The position numbers and the translations under genes are program-made. Below, piece by piece: positions 44,811-57,258 of a DNA stretch of 64,000 nucleotides (position 1 is the first letter of the stretch; every line of letters begins with the position of its first letter). The notes under the pieces are model-generated. The model ran no database searches. It was not told the DNA's origin and worked only from the letters and a program-made list of their open reading frames with translations. This DNA comes from Mycolicibacterium parafortuitum (GTDB lineage Bacteria; Actinomycetota; Actinomycetes; Mycobacteriales; Mycobacteriaceae), in assembly GCF_002086815.1 (NCBI RefSeq), contig NZ_MVID01000012.1, positions 62,001-126,000 on the forward strand, given 5' to 3'.

Positions 44811-44834
44811 CTGAGTATAGCTTTCTATACTCAG
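44811..44834 (-). promoter_or_regulatory. Operator palindrome over the -10 of the Fe-S gene
   Basis: CTGAGTATAG-CTTT-CTATACTCAG is a perfect inverted repeat. On the minus strand it contains TATACT, ending 7 bases before the ATG at 44806, so a bound repressor would hide the -10 of a leaderless message. A related half-site (GTATAG) lies upstream of the ABC transporter gene near 46660. Confidence 0.6.
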
Positions 44835-44839
44835 GTGTG

Positions 44840-45694
44840 TCAGCTGCTGGTGCGGCGCCGGTATGCGTAGAGCGCGAACGGCGCGAAGACCGCCGTCAGC
44901 GCCAGCGACCACAGCACGGTCGCGAGTACCGGATGGTGCAGTGGCAGTTGCGCGCTGGCCGGGGCGGGCCCGCCGTTTCCCCACAGCTCGCGCATCGCCT
45001 GCGCCAGCGAGGACACCGGATTCCACTCCGCGATCACGCGCAGCCAGTGCGGCATCGGCTCGGTCGGCACGAACGTGTTGGCCAGGAACGTGATCGGGAA
45101 CAGCGCGGTGAACATCACGCCGTTGACCGCCTCGACGGTGCGCATCAGCGAGCCGATCAGGATGCCGAACCAGATCATCCCGAAACCGAACAGCATCAGC
45201 AGCGCGAAGGCGAGCACCGCCTCCCCGACGCTGTTGCGGATCCGCCACCCGATGGCCAGCCCGGTCAACGCCATCACCAGCGCACCCAGCGACGAGTGGA
45301 TGACGCTGGCGATGCTGCGCCCGATCAGCACCGAGGACCGTGAGATCGGCAGGGACCGGAAGCGGTCGATGATGCCCTTCTCGACGTCGGCGGTGATCCC
45401 CGAGGCCACCACGAACGCGGAGAACACGATCGTCTGCGCCTGGATGCCTGGTAGCAGGAACTCCCGGTAGGACGCGCCGCCGGTGTTGGTGATCGACGCC
45501 CCGAACACGAACGCGAACAGCAGCACGAACATGATCGGCTGCGCGGTGACGTCGCTGAGCATCTCCGGCATTCGTTTGGTATGAATCATGTTGCGCTTCA
45601 CCATGATCCACGACTGCTGCGCGAGGTTGGTGGGCCGGGTCGGGACGGGCTGCGGCCGGATCGGGGCCTGCGACCGGTTCTCCACAGCGGTCAT
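44840..45694 (-). CDS. ABC-2 type permease, DrrB-like
   Basis: 284 residues from the ATG at 45694, which overlaps the stop of the ATPase gene (ATGA). Six hydrophobic segments span about residues 50-275. The DrrB family features are QSWIMVKRNMIHTKRMPEML at the N terminus, ISRSSVLIGRS in the cytosolic loop and ANTFVPTEPMPHWLRVIAEWNPVS near the C terminus. With the ATPase it forms an exporter of lipids or drugs; the cargo is unknown. Confidence 0.85.
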   Translation of the reverse strand: MTAVENRSQAPIRPQPVPTRPTNLAQQSWIMVKRNMIHTKRMPEMLSDVTAQPIMFVLLFAFVFGASITNTGGASYREFLLPGIQAQTIVFSAFVVASGITADVEKGIIDRFRSLPISRSSVLIGRSIASVIHSSLGALVMALTGLAIGWRIRNSVGEAVLAFALLMLFGFGMIWFGILIGSLMRTVEAVNGVMFTALFPITFLANTFVPTEPMPHWLRVIAEWNPVSSLAQAMRELWGNGGPAPASAQLPLHHPVLATVLWSLALTAVFAPFALYAYRRRTSS

Positions 45695-46650
45695 GCGCCG
45701 ACCTCCTCGGAGTCGTCGGTGGTGCGATGCCCGGTGAGCATCAGGAACACGTCGTCGAGGCTGGGCCGGGACAGGCCGATGTCGTCGACGGTGATGCCGC
45801 TGTCGCGCAGCCATCCCGCGACCTGGATCATGTCGTCGAGCCCGTCGGCGGTGGCGGTCAGCCTCCGCGCACCGGTGTCGACGAACACGTCAGCGCCGGT
45901 ACGGGCCAGCAGTGCCCGCGCCGGTTCGAGATCGGCGGTGTCGGCGACGGTGACGACGAGGCTGGCTCGCCCGGCCTGCTGTTTGAGTTCCAGCGGGGAG
46001 CCTTCGGCGATGATGCGGCCGCGGTCGATGACGACGATGTTGTCGGCGAGCTGGTCGGCTTCCTCCAGGTACTGGGTGGTCAGCAGCAGCGTGGTGCCCT
46101 GGGCCACCAGACCGCGCAGCACCTCCCACAGCTCGCTGCGGCTGCGCGGATCCAGTCCCGTGGTCGGCTCGTCGAGGAAAAGCACCGGCGGCGCGGCCAG
46201 CAGGCTGACCGCGAGGTCAAGGCGTCTTCGCATGCCGCCGGAGTAGGACCTGACCACCCGGTCGGCGGCGTGGGTGAGCGAAAACTGTTCCAGCAGTTGG
46301 CCACTGAGCGCGTTGAGGTCCTTGCGCCGGATGCCGTAGAGGCCGCCGATCATCCGGATGTTCTCCCGCCCCGTCAGCAGTTCGTCGACGGTGGCAACCT
46401 GCCCCGTCAGCCCCATGTGCCTGCGCACCCGGTCGGGTTCGGCGCCGACGTCGTAGCCGGCGACCCGTGCGGTGCCGCTGGTCGGTTCGGTCAGCGTCGT
46501 CATCATCCGCACGGTGGTCGTCTTGCCCGCACCGTTGGGGCCGAGCAGCCCGAGCACGGTGCCCGGCGGGACCGCGAAGCTGACCCCGTCGACCGCCGTC
46601 TCGTCGCCGAACCGTTTCACCAGATCGATGGCCTCGATCGCGGGATCCAT
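45691..46650 (-). CDS. ABC transporter ATPase, DrrA-like
   Basis: 319 residues from the ATG at 46650. Walker A is LLGPNGAGKTTTVRMM, the signature SYSGGMRRRLDLA, Walker B LFLDEPTTGLDPRSR. The C terminus (ADTADLEPARALLARTG, DDVFLMLTGH) is the DrrA tail that docks the permease. It couples ATP hydrolysis to export through the downstream permease. An upstream in-frame GTG exists but the ATG fits the family start. TATACC lies 9 bases before the ATG. Confidence 0.88.
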   Translation of the reverse strand: MDPAIEAIDLVKRFGDETAVDGVSFAVPPGTVLGLLGPNGAGKTTTVRMMTTLTEPTSGTARVAGYDVGAEPDRVRRHMGLTGQVATVDELLTGRENIRMIGGLYGIRRKDLNALSGQLLEQFSLTHAADRVVRSYSGGMRRRLDLAVSLLAAPPVLFLDEPTTGLDPRSRSELWEVLRGLVAQGTTLLLTTQYLEEADQLADNIVVIDRGRIIAEGSPLELKQQAGRASLVVTVADTADLEPARALLARTGADVFVDTGARRLTATADGLDDMIQVAGWLRDSGITVDDIGLSRPSLDDVFLMLTGHRTTDDSEEVGA

Positions 46651-46726
46651 GCCCACGACGGTATAGGCGCGCACCGACACCCGGCGACCGCTTTACTGGC
46701 CGCGAAGTCCTGCGTCTACTGGACAG

Positions 46727-48166
46727 GTGCACCTGGACTGGTTCGACGCTCCCGGGTACTGGCTCGCCCGGGAGATCCTGCAGCGCGGGATCGCCGCGAT
46801 CTATCTGATCGCGTTCGTCGGTGCCGCCCGTCAGTTCCGCGCGCTGATCGGTGAGCGCGGCATGCTGCCCGTGCCGCGCCTCGTCGCGCAGGTGCCGTTC
46901 CGGGCGGCACCTAGCGTGTTCCAGCTGCACTACTCCGACCGCTTCTTCGCCGGCGTCTGCTGGGCGGGAGCGGCACTGGCCGCCGCGCTGGTCGCGGGCG
47001 GCGGCAACGTGGTGCCGCTGTGGGCGGCCGTGCTGGGCTGGCTGGTGCTGTGGGCGCTGTACCTGTCGGTCGTCAACGTCGGGCAGCGCTGGTACAGCTT
47101 CGGCTGGGAGTCGCTGCTGCTGGAGGCCGGTCTGCTGGCGATGCTGTTGGGCAACGACGACGTCGCACCGCCGCTGCTGACGCTGTGGCTGATGCGCTGG
47201 CTGCTGTTCCGCGTCGAGTTCGGCGCGGGCCTGATCAAGATGCGCGGTGATCCGTGCTGGCGGGATCTGAGCTGCCTGGAATACCACCACGAGACCCAGC
47301 CGATGCCCGGGCCGTTGAGCTGGTTCTTCCACCATCTCCCCAAACCGCTGCACCGTGTCGAGGTGGCGGGCAACCACGTCGCGCAGCTGGTGGTGCCGTT
47401 CGCGCTGTTCGCCCCGCAGCCGGTCGCGTCGGTCGCCGCCGGGATCGTGATAGTCACGCAGCTGTGGCTGGTGGCCTCCGGCAACTTCGCATGGCTGAAC
47501 TGGCTGACGATCCTGCTCGCGTTCAGCGCCGTCGACGCGACCGCGTTCTCCCGGGTGGTGACGGTGCCGGCTCCCCCGCCCGTCCCGGACGCGCCGGTGT
47601 GGTTCGTCGCGGTGGTGCTCGCCGCGACCGTCCTGACGGTGGTGCTGAGCTTCTGGCCGGTGCGCAACATGCTGGGCCGCCGACAGCAGATGAATGCGTC
47701 GTTCAACCCGTTCCACCTGGTCAATACCTACGGCGCGTTCGGAAGTATCGGGCGGATCCGCTACGAGGTGATCCTCGAAGGCACCGACGACCCGTCGCCG
47801 TCAGGTCGCACGGAGTGGAAGGAGTACGGCTTCAAGGGCAAACCCGGTGATCTGCGCCGGATCCCCCGGCAGTGGGCCCCGTACCACCTGCGACTGGACT
47901 GGCTGATGTGGTTCGCGGCGATCTCCCCGTCCTACGCGCGGGACTGGTTCCGGCCGCTGGCGGTTCGGCTGCTGCAGGGCGACACCGCGACGCTGCGGCT
48001 GCTCGGGCACAACCCGTTTCCCGACACGCCGCCGCGCTGGATCCGGGCACGGCTGTACGAATACCGGTTCACGACATGGCGGGAACTGCGCGACGAACGC
48101 CGGTGGTGGGACCGGACGCTGATCGGTGACTACCTGCCCGCGGTCACTCTCGGTGAGCGTGCGTGA
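46727..48166 (+). CDS. Lipase maturation factor family membrane protein
   Basis: 479 residues from a GTG, with about eight hydrophobic segments. It has the features of the LMF1-like family: YLIAFVGAARQFRALIGERGMLP, RWYSFGWESLLLEAGLLAM, FRVEFGAGLIKMRGDPCWRDL and FNPFHLVNTYGAFGSIGRIRYE. In animals LMF1 helps lipases fold in the ER; in bacteria the role is unknown and may involve exported lipases or envelope lipids. It is divergent from the exporter genes, and a family 3 palindrome overlaps its stop codon. Confidence 0.82.
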   Translation: MHLDWFDAPGYWLAREILQRGIAAIYLIAFVGAARQFRALIGERGMLPVPRLVAQVPFRAAPSVFQLHYSDRFFAGVCWAGAALAAALVAGGGNVVPLWAAVLGWLVLWALYLSVVNVGQRWYSFGWESLLLEAGLLAMLLGNDDVAPPLLTLWLMRWLLFRVEFGAGLIKMRGDPCWRDLSCLEYHHETQPMPGPLSWFFHHLPKPLHRVEVAGNHVAQLVVPFALFAPQPVASVAAGIVIVTQLWLVASGNFAWLNWLTILLAFSAVDATAFSRVVTVPAPPPVPDAPVWFVAVVLAATVLTVVLSFWPVRNMLGRRQQMNASFNPFHLVNTYGAFGSIGRIRYEVILEGTDDPSPSGRTEWKEYGFKGKPGDLRRIPRQWAPYHLRLDWLMWFAAISPSYARDWFRPLAVRLLQGDTATLRLLGHNPFPDTPPRWIRARLYEYRFTTWRELRDERRWWDRTLIGDYLPAVTLGERA

Positions 48167-48210
48167 AGTTCGCAAAAGTGGCGGCGTGTCGGCTGCAGAC
48201 ACGCACGCTC
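48155..48210. repeat. Palindromic repeat at convergent LMF/FAAL ends (repeat family 3)
   Basis: GAGCGTGCGT (48155-48164) pairs with 48201-48210; the inner hairpin GCGTGTC/GACACGC is at 48184-48204. This is the same pattern as at 37760-37819. The left arm lies inside the last codons of the LMF gene. Confidence 0.65.
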
Positions 48211-48214
48211 GCAT

Positions 48215-49849
48215 TTAGGTGACCAGCGAGACCGAGTTCGACCGGCGCAGCTTGCCCGACGACGTCTTCGGGATGCTGCCCGGGCCGAGAACCACGACGT
48301 TGCGGGGGCGGACGTCGACCTCGGCGACCACCTCGTGGGCGACCTGACGCTCGATGCGGTGCACCTCGGCCGGGTCCTTCCAGGCGTTCGACTCGACCGC
48401 GACGGCGAACGTCTCCCGCGAGTGCCCGGCGTCCAGGCGCACGGCGACCGCGCAGCCCGGGCGGACACCCTCGACGCGGCCGGCGGCCCGTTCGATGTCG
48501 GTCGGGTAGATGTTGCGACCGGCCATGATGATCACGTCCTTGACGCGGCCGCACACGACGACGTTGCCCTCTTCGGTGATGTAGCCGAGGTCGCCGGTGT
48601 CGTACCATCCGTGCTCGTCCTGCGCGGGAATGAAGCCGCCCATGGTCATGTAACCGGGTGTGACGCACTCACCGCGCAGCTCGATGACGCCGACACCGCG
48701 CGGTGGCATCACGTTGCCGTGCTCGTCGATGACGCGGGCCTCCAGGTCGGTCAGCAGCGGGCCGAGCTCGGCGAGACGCTTGGTGTGCCCCTTGGTGGCC
48801 GGGACCGCGCGGCGCAGCGCCGCGAGCAGATCCGCGTCGACCTCGTCGACGGTCAGGCCCTGACCACACGGCGAGAACGACACCGCCAGCGTGGTCTCGG
48901 CCATACCGTAGGCGGGCAGGATCGCGCCCGGATCCAGACCGAACGGCTTGCCCGCGTCCAGCAGATCCTCGACGTCGGCCGGCTCGACGGGCTCGGCACC
49001 GGAGAGCGCGAAGCGCAGCGTGGACAGGTCGAACTCACCCGGCTTGGCCTGCCGGCGCAGCCGCTTGGCGAACAACGCGTAGGCGAAGTTCGGCGCGGCC
49101 GTCATCGTGCCCTTGTACTTGTGGATCAGCTTGGCCCACAGCAGGGTGTCGCTGAGGAAGTCCATCGGCGTGACCTTGACCAGCTCGGCGCCGAAGTACA
49201 TCGGGATGGTCAGGAAGCCGACCATGCCCATGTCGTGGAAGCACGGCAGCCAGCTGACCATCACGTCTTTGTCGACGTCGTACTGCGCGCCGATGAACAT
49301 CGCCTCGGCGTTGGAGTGGATGTTGCGGTGCGTGATCTGCACGGCTTTGGGTGAACCCGTCGAGCCGGACGTCAACTGCATCAGCGCGAGATCGTCCTCG
49401 CCGACCTCGATCGGCTCGATCGGATCGGCCTCGAGCAGATCAGAGATCGTGAGGACGAGGATGCCCTTCTCCTGCAGCACCGGGATCACGGCCATGAACG
49501 GGTCGGACACGATGACGGCCTTGGCCTCGATCATGCCGATCACGTTCATGGTGTCCTCGGCCCAGACCACGAGGTCGGTGCGAGGAGTCGGCTGGTGCAG
49601 CATGGTCAGGCTCGCGCCGCGCATCCACAGGCCCTGGGCGGTCGGCGCGATCTCGACGGGGAAGCCGGCCAGCACGCCGACGGCGTCACCCAGACCGACA
49701 CCCGCGGCCGCGAGGCCGCCTGCGATGCGCTTCGCGCGCTCGTGCACTTCGCCCCAGGTGTGCCGGACGGGCGTGTGCGGCTCGCCGGTGACCATGCCCC
49801 GCCTGCTCGTCCGGGCATTGAAGTACATCTTCTCGGTGAATCTGCTCAC
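48215..49849 (-). CDS. Fatty acyl-AMP ligase, Pks16-like
   Basis: 544 residues from the GTG at 49849 with GAGGAGG 5 bases upstream. It is an ANL-family ligase that activates a fatty acid as acyl-AMP and passes it to an acyl carrier protein or CoA. Motifs are [21 protein letters not shown], the [14 protein letters not shown]5 motif, YDTGDLGYI and the C-terminal lysine in [17 protein letters not shown]. By synteny it corresponds to M. tuberculosis pks16 (Rv1013), which is a ligase despite its name. Fatty acyl-AMP rather than CoA ligase is inferred from the A3/A5 pattern. A 335-base upstream region holds two dyads. Confidence 0.82.
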   Translation of the reverse strand: MSRFTEKMYFNARTSRRGMVTGEPHTPVRHTWGEVHERAKRIAGGLAAAGVGLGDAVGVLAGFPVEIAPTAQGLWMRGASLTMLHQPTPRTDLVVWAEDTMNVIGMIEAKAVIVSDPFMAVIPVLQEKGILVLTISDLLEADPIEPIEVGEDDLALMQLTSGSTGSPKAVQITHRNIHSNAEAMFIGAQYDVDKDVMVSWLPCFHDMGMVGFLTIPMYFGAELVKVTPMDFLSDTLLWAKLIHKYKGTMTAAPNFAYALFAKRLRRQAKPGEFDLSTLRFALSGAEPVEPADVEDLLDAGKPFGLDPGAILPAYGMAETTLAVSFSPCGQGLTVDEVDADLLAALRRAVPATKGHTKRLAELGPLLTDLEARVIDEHGNVMPPRGVGVIELRGECVTPGYMTMGGFIPAQDEHGWYDTGDLGYITEEGNVVVCGRVKDVIIMAGRNIYPTDIERAAGRVEGVRPGCAVAVRLDAGHSRETFAVAVESNAWKDPAEVHRIERQVAHEVVAEVDVRPRNVVVLGPGSIPKTSSGKLRRSNSVSLVT

Positions 49850-50184
49850 GACGACCTCCTCGCCGACATCTGCCCCGGTGCACATGCCCGTTTGCCATGC
49901 TCCGCCTGATCAACGGCCATTTCGGGAAGGCGCGCATACGGTTGGGGAGCGATTGTGTCTCGAATCGGTGATGTTGAGCAGACGCGGCCGAACGCGGTCC
50001 ACATCCTGTTAGCCGCCCCGCCGGCAGAACCGGTGGGGGAACTGGATGCGTCCACTACTCGACCGCTAGCTCTCACCGTCGCTCATCTTAAGCAACTCTT
50101 AAGTAACTGCCAAACGAGCGCGACTATTGAGGTATGTGTCACACCTATTTGTGATCGCGAATTTATCCGGCAGACGCGCCGCGA
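49850..50184. promoter_or_regulatory. Upstream region of FAAL gene with two dyads
   Basis: No gene is supported. CTTAAG occurs twice at 11-base spacing (50087-50092, 50098-50103), and AGGT-N9-ACCT forms an imperfect 17-base dyad at 50130-50146 (6 of 8 pairs). Both lie close to the ispE stop, on the upstream side for the ligase gene, and may be operators. AT content here is higher than around it. Confidence 0.35.
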
Positions 50185-51153
50185 TCAGCCGGCCGTCGAC
50201 GGGCTCGGCACCAACCGCGCCCCCTGCACCGGACCGCTGGCCACCCGCACGGTGCGGCATACGCCCGCGCCGGCCAATTCGGTGCCGATGTCGACGGCGG
50301 CGCCCGCCGAGGTGCACAGGAATGCGCACGTCGGCCCGGAACCGGACACCACCCCGGCCAGCGCACCTGCCTCCACGCCGGCGCGCAGCGTGCGACGCAG
50401 CGCGGGGTCCAGCGTCAGCGCGGCGGGCTGCAGGTCGTTGCCCAGCAGCGGCGCGAGCTCGGCCGGATCCCCCGACGCCAGCGCGGCCAGCACGGGTTCG
50501 GGTGATTCCAGCCGGGGCGGCAGCGTGCGGTTCTCCTCGGCGCGGAGCCGGTCGATCTCGGCGAAGACGGCAGCCGTCGAGAGCCCGCCGGGCGAGAAGG
50601 CCAGCACCCAGTGGAAAGTGTTGCGGGTCAGCACGGTGGCGAGCTCCTCGCCGCGGCCGGTGCCCAGCGCGGTGCCGCCGTGCAACGCGAACGGCACGTC
50701 GCTGCCGAGCTGGGCGGCCAGCGCGTGCAGGTCGCGGCGCGGCACCCCGAGTTCCCACAGCGCGTTCATCGCCACCAGCACCGCGGCCGCATCCGCGCTG
50801 CCGCCGGCCATCCCGCCGGCGACCGGGATGGTCTTCTCGACGGTGATCGCGACGTCAGGGGCGCGCCCCACGTGCTCGGCCAGCAGTTCCGCCGCGCGCC
50901 AGGCCAGATTGCGGTGGTCGGTGGGCAGCGACTCCGCACCTTCCCCGACATGCTCCAGCGACAGGGTGTCGGCGTTGCGCACGGTGACCTCGTCGAGCAG
51001 CGACACGGCGTGGAAGACCGTGGTCAGCTCGTGATAGCCGTCGGGCCTGCGGTCGCCGACGTCGAGATAGAGGTTGACCTTGCCGGGCACCCGCACCGTG
51101 ACCGAACCGGTGGGAACCCACTCCGAAACCGTATTACCGTCACGCGCGGACAC
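50185..51153 (-). CDS. ispE: IspE, 4-diphosphocytidyl-2-C-methylerythritol kinase
   Basis: 322 residues from a GTG. It phosphorylates CDP-methylerythritol in the non-mevalonate isoprenoid pathway. The substrate region is [21 protein letters not shown], the GHMP ATP loop [18 protein letters not shown], and the C-terminal GHMP motif [13 protein letters not shown] terminator lies between ksgA and this gene, and TAATGT ends 6 bases before the GTG, so it probably also has its own leaderless promoter. Confidence 0.93.
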   Translation of the reverse strand: MSARDGNTVSEWVPTGSVTVRVPGKVNLYLDVGDRRPDGYHELTTVFHAVSLLDEVTVRNADTLSLEHVGEGAESLPTDHRNLAWRAAELLAEHVGRAPDVAITVEKTIPVAGGMAGGSADAAAVLVAMNALWELGVPRRDLHALAAQLGSDVPFALHGGTALGTGRGEELATVLTRNTFHWVLAFSPGGLSTAAVFAEIDRLRAEENRTLPPRLESPEPVLAALASGDPAELAPLLGNDLQPAALTLDPALRRTLRAGVEAGALAGVVSGSGPTCAFLCTSAGAAVDIGTELAGAGVCRTVRVASGPVQGARLVPSPSTAG

Positions 51154-51159
51154 CGCACG

Positions 51160-51165
51160 ACATTA
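51160..51165 (-). promoter_or_regulatory. -10 box of leaderless ispE promoter
   Basis: TAATGT on the minus strand, six bases (CGTGCG) before the GTG start, fits the TANNNT rule for mycobacterial -10 elements. Confidence 0.45.
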
Positions 51166-51207
51166 ACGCCGACCGTCGCGCGCGGCGAACCTGAGCCGCA
51201 CACCACA

Positions 51208-51234
51208 AAGGCCCCGGTGCGCGACCGGGGCCTT
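51208..51234 (-). terminator. Terminator between ksgA and ispE
   Basis: AAGGCCCCGGT (51208-51218) pairs perfectly with 51224-51234 around five bases. On the minus strand the stem is followed by TGTGGTG. Confidence 0.75.
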
Positions 51235-51256
51235 CATGAAAAACAGCGGTGGGCGA

Positions 51257-53319
<2,063 letters not shown>

Positions 53320-53397
53320 CTAGCCTGGTGCGCGGCAGCGGCGAGCAACGGTGGGGGCGCTGCCACGCGGTTTATCACGAGACGGTAACGAATCGGC

Positions 53398-54249
53398 CTA
53401 GGTCCAGCAACCCGCCAGACCGTAGGTTCGCACCGCCGTCGCGGAGGTCAGCTCGGCGAGCTCCTCCGCGGGCCGGCCCAGGAGATCGGCCAGCGCTCGC
53501 ACAGTGTAGGGCAGGCAGTAGGGCTCGTTCGGCGCCCCGCGATACGGGTGCGGGGTCAGAAACGGTGCATCCGTCTCGACGAGCAGCTGACCGTCAGGGA
53601 TCAACGCCGCGGCTTCACGCAGGTCACGGGCGTTCTTGAAGCTGACCGTCCCCGACAGGCTGAGCAGCCAGCCCTGGTCGATGCACGCCCGCGCCATCGC
53701 GGCGTCCGAGGAGAAGCAGTGGAAGATCACCGTCTCGGGGGCGCCCTCGGCGCGCAGCACGTCGAGCACGGCCGCGTCGGCATCGCGGTTGTGGATCATC
53801 AGCGGCTTACCGGTGCGCTTGGCCAGGTCGATGTGCCACGCGAACGCCTCGCGCTGCTCGTCGGGTTCGGCGCATCCGTCCAGCCGGCCCGGCCAGTACA
53901 GATCCATCCCGGTCTCCCCGATCGCGACCACCCGGGGATGCTGGGCGAGGCGTTCGATCACCGTGCGCGCCTCCGCGGTCAGCGCGTTGGCCCGGGTCGG
54001 GTGCAGCGCGACGGCGGCGTAGACACGGGGATCCCAGTCGGCGGCCTCGGCGGCCCAGCGCGCGGACTCCAGGTCGTCGGCGATGGTCACGACCGCGCGC
54101 ACCCCGGCCGCGCCCGCCCGGTCCAGGATGTCGCGGACGCCGTCGGCATCCTCGGCGCCGCACGCGTCGAGGTGGGTGTGAGCGTCGACCAGCGGTCCGA
54201 GCGGCTCCGGGATCGGCGGCGGCTCACGCCGCTGTTTATCAGCGCTCAC
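53398..54249 (-). CDS. tatD: TatD-family metal-dependent DNase
   Basis: 283 residues from a GTG. The TIM-barrel metallohydrolase motifs are [39 protein letters not shown], a FHCFSSDA strand and [17 protein letters not shown]. TatD enzymes degrade DNA or D-aminoacyl-tRNA products. TAGAGT ends six bases before the GTG, giving a leaderless message whose -10 shares its TA with that of metG. It lies upstream of rpfB on the same strand. Confidence 0.9.
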   Translation of the reverse strand: MSADKQRREPPPIPEPLGPLVDAHTHLDACGAEDADGVRDILDRAGAAGVRAVVTIADDLESARWAAEAADWDPRVYAAVALHPTRANALTAEARTVIERLAQHPRVVAIGETGMDLYWPGRLDGCAEPDEQREAFAWHIDLAKRTGKPLMIHNRDADAAVLDVLRAEGAPETVIFHCFSSDAAMARACIDQGWLLSLSGTVSFKNARDLREAAALIPDGQLLVETDAPFLTPHPYRGAPNEPYCLPYTVRALADLLGRPAEELAELTSATAVRTYGLAGCWT

Positions 54250-54255
54250 GCCAAC

Positions 54256-54265
54256 ACTCTAGGGT
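54256..54265. promoter_or_regulatory. Bidirectional -10 element, tatD/metG
   Basis: ACTCTAGGGT reads TAGAGT on the minus strand (6 bases before the tatD GTG) and TAGGGT on the plus strand (10 bases before the metG ATG), the central TA being shared. Only 26 bases separate the start codons. Confidence 0.5.
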
Positions 54266-54275
54266 TGACCCTGAA

Positions 54276-55808
54276 ATGAGCGAGCCTTACTACATCACCA
54301 CGGCGATCGACTACCCCAACGGTGCGCCCCACATCGGGCATGCCTACGAGAAGGTCGCCGCCGACGCGATCGCCCGGTTCAAGCGCCTCGACGGCTACGA
54401 CGTCCGATTCCTGACCGGCACCGACGTGCACGGACTGAAGATGGCGCAGACCGCGGAACGCGAAGGCATCCCGACCGCCGAACTCGCGGTGCGCAACTCC
54501 GACGCGTTCGAGGCGATGCAGCGCAGGCTCGGAAGCTCCTTCGACCGCTTCATCAGGACCTCCGACGCCGACCACTTCGCCGCGTCGGCAGAGATCTGGA
54601 AGCGGATGGACGCCGCCGGCGACATCTACCTCGACACGTACTCCGGGTGGTACTCGGTGCGCGACGAACGCTTCTACAGCGACGACGAGATCGAGACGCG
54701 CGACGGCGAGAAGTACTCGATCGAGACCGGCACGCCGCTGACCTGGACCGAGGAGCAGACGTACTTCTTCCGGCTGTCGGCATACACCGACCGGCTGCTC
54801 GCCCACTACGAGGCGAACCCCGATTTCATCGGTCCCGACGTGCGGCGCAACGAGGTCGTCAGCTTCGTCTCCGGCGGACTGCGCGATCTGTCCATCTCGC
54901 GCACCACGTTCGACTGGGGCGTGCCGGTGCCGGGACATCCCGATCACGTCATGTACGTCTGGGTGGACGCGCTGACCAACTACCTCACCGGCGCCGGCTT
55001 CCCTGACGTCTCGTCGCCGGACTTCCGGAAGTACTGGCCCGCCGACCTGCACGTCATCGGCAAGGACATCATCCGATTCCACACCGTGTACTGGCCGGCG
55101 TTCCTGATGTCAGCCGGACTCGAGCTTCCCCGACGGGTGTTCGCCCACGGCTTCATCAACGTCAAGGGCGAGAAGATCAGCAAGTCGGTGGGCAACGTCG
55201 TCGACCCCATCGCGCTGGTCGAAGAATTCGGCGTCGACGCCGTGCGCTACTTCCTGCTGCGCGAGGTGCCGTTCGGCCAGGACGGCAGCTACAGCGAGGA
55301 CGGCATCATCGGCCGCATCAACGCCGACCTGGCCAACGAGTTCGGCAATCTGGCGCAGCGCTCGCTGTCCATGGTGGCCAAGAACCTCGACGGGGTGGTA
55401 CCCGAACCCGGTGAGCTGACCGCCGAGGATTCCGAGATGATCGCCGCCGCCGACGCGCTGCTGGAGCGGGTGCGCGAGCACTACGACCGCCAGGCGATGC
55501 ATCTGGCGCTGGAAACGATCTGGTCGGTGCTCGGCGCGGCCAACCGCTACTTCTCGGCGCAGGAACCCTGGGTGCTGCGCAAATCCGATCCGCAACGCTT
55601 CGCCACGGTGCTCTACACGACGTTGGAGGTGGTGCGCATCGCCGCGCTGCTCAGCCAGCCCGTGATGCCCGAGACGATGGCCAAGCTTCTGGATCTGCTC
55701 GGCCAACCCGAAGAACAGCGGGCCTTCACCGCGATCGCGACGCGGCTGGCGCCGGGCACCTCGCTGCCCGCACCGTCCGGGGTGTTCCCGCGCTACCAGG
55801 TGGATTGA
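54276..55808 (+). CDS. metG: Methionyl-tRNA synthetase
   Basis: 510 residues. Class I signatures are [20 protein letters not shown] (HIGH at residues 19-22) and [10 protein letters not shown] (KMSKS-type, about 299-305). The zinc-knuckle region between them lacks the usual cysteine set, as in the MetRS2 group, and there is no C-terminal tRNA-binding extension, which explains the short length. It charges tRNA-Met. Divergent from tatD; gdhA follows 6 bases after the stop. Confidence 0.95.
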   Translation: MSEPYYITTAIDYPNGAPHIGHAYEKVAADAIARFKRLDGYDVRFLTGTDVHGLKMAQTAEREGIPTAELAVRNSDAFEAMQRRLGSSFDRFIRTSDADHFAASAEIWKRMDAAGDIYLDTYSGWYSVRDERFYSDDEIETRDGEKYSIETGTPLTWTEEQTYFFRLSAYTDRLLAHYEANPDFIGPDVRRNEVVSFVSGGLRDLSISRTTFDWGVPVPGHPDHVMYVWVDALTNYLTGAGFPDVSSPDFRKYWPADLHVIGKDIIRFHTVYWPAFLMSAGLELPRRVFAHGFINVKGEKISKSVGNVVDPIALVEEFGVDAVRYFLLREVPFGQDGSYSEDGIIGRINADLANEFGNLAQRSLSMVAKNLDGVVPEPGELTAEDSEMIAAADALLERVREHYDRQAMHLALETIWSVLGAANRYFSAQEPWVLRKSDPQRFATVLYTTLEVVRIAALLSQPVMPETMAKLLDLLGQPEEQRAFTAIATRLAPGTSLPAPSGVFPRYQVD

Positions 55809-57161
<1,353 letters not shown>

Positions 57162-57199
57162 TCACGATCGAGTAATCTGCGTCACACATCCGGCGTCGG

Positions 57200-57226
57200 T
57201 GTCACATCCGGACACCGCGCGGTGTC
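57200..57226 (+). promoter_or_regulatory. ECF41-type promoter of oxidoreductase-sigma unit
   Basis: TGTCACA (57200-57206), 16 bases, TGTC (57223-57226). The ECF41 consensus as I know it is TGTCACA-N16-CGTC, so only one base differs. The ATG of the oxidoreductase is 32 bases further on. Confidence 0.65.
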
Positions 57227-57258
57227 TTGAGGGCACAAGCCCCTCGAAAGGAGACACC

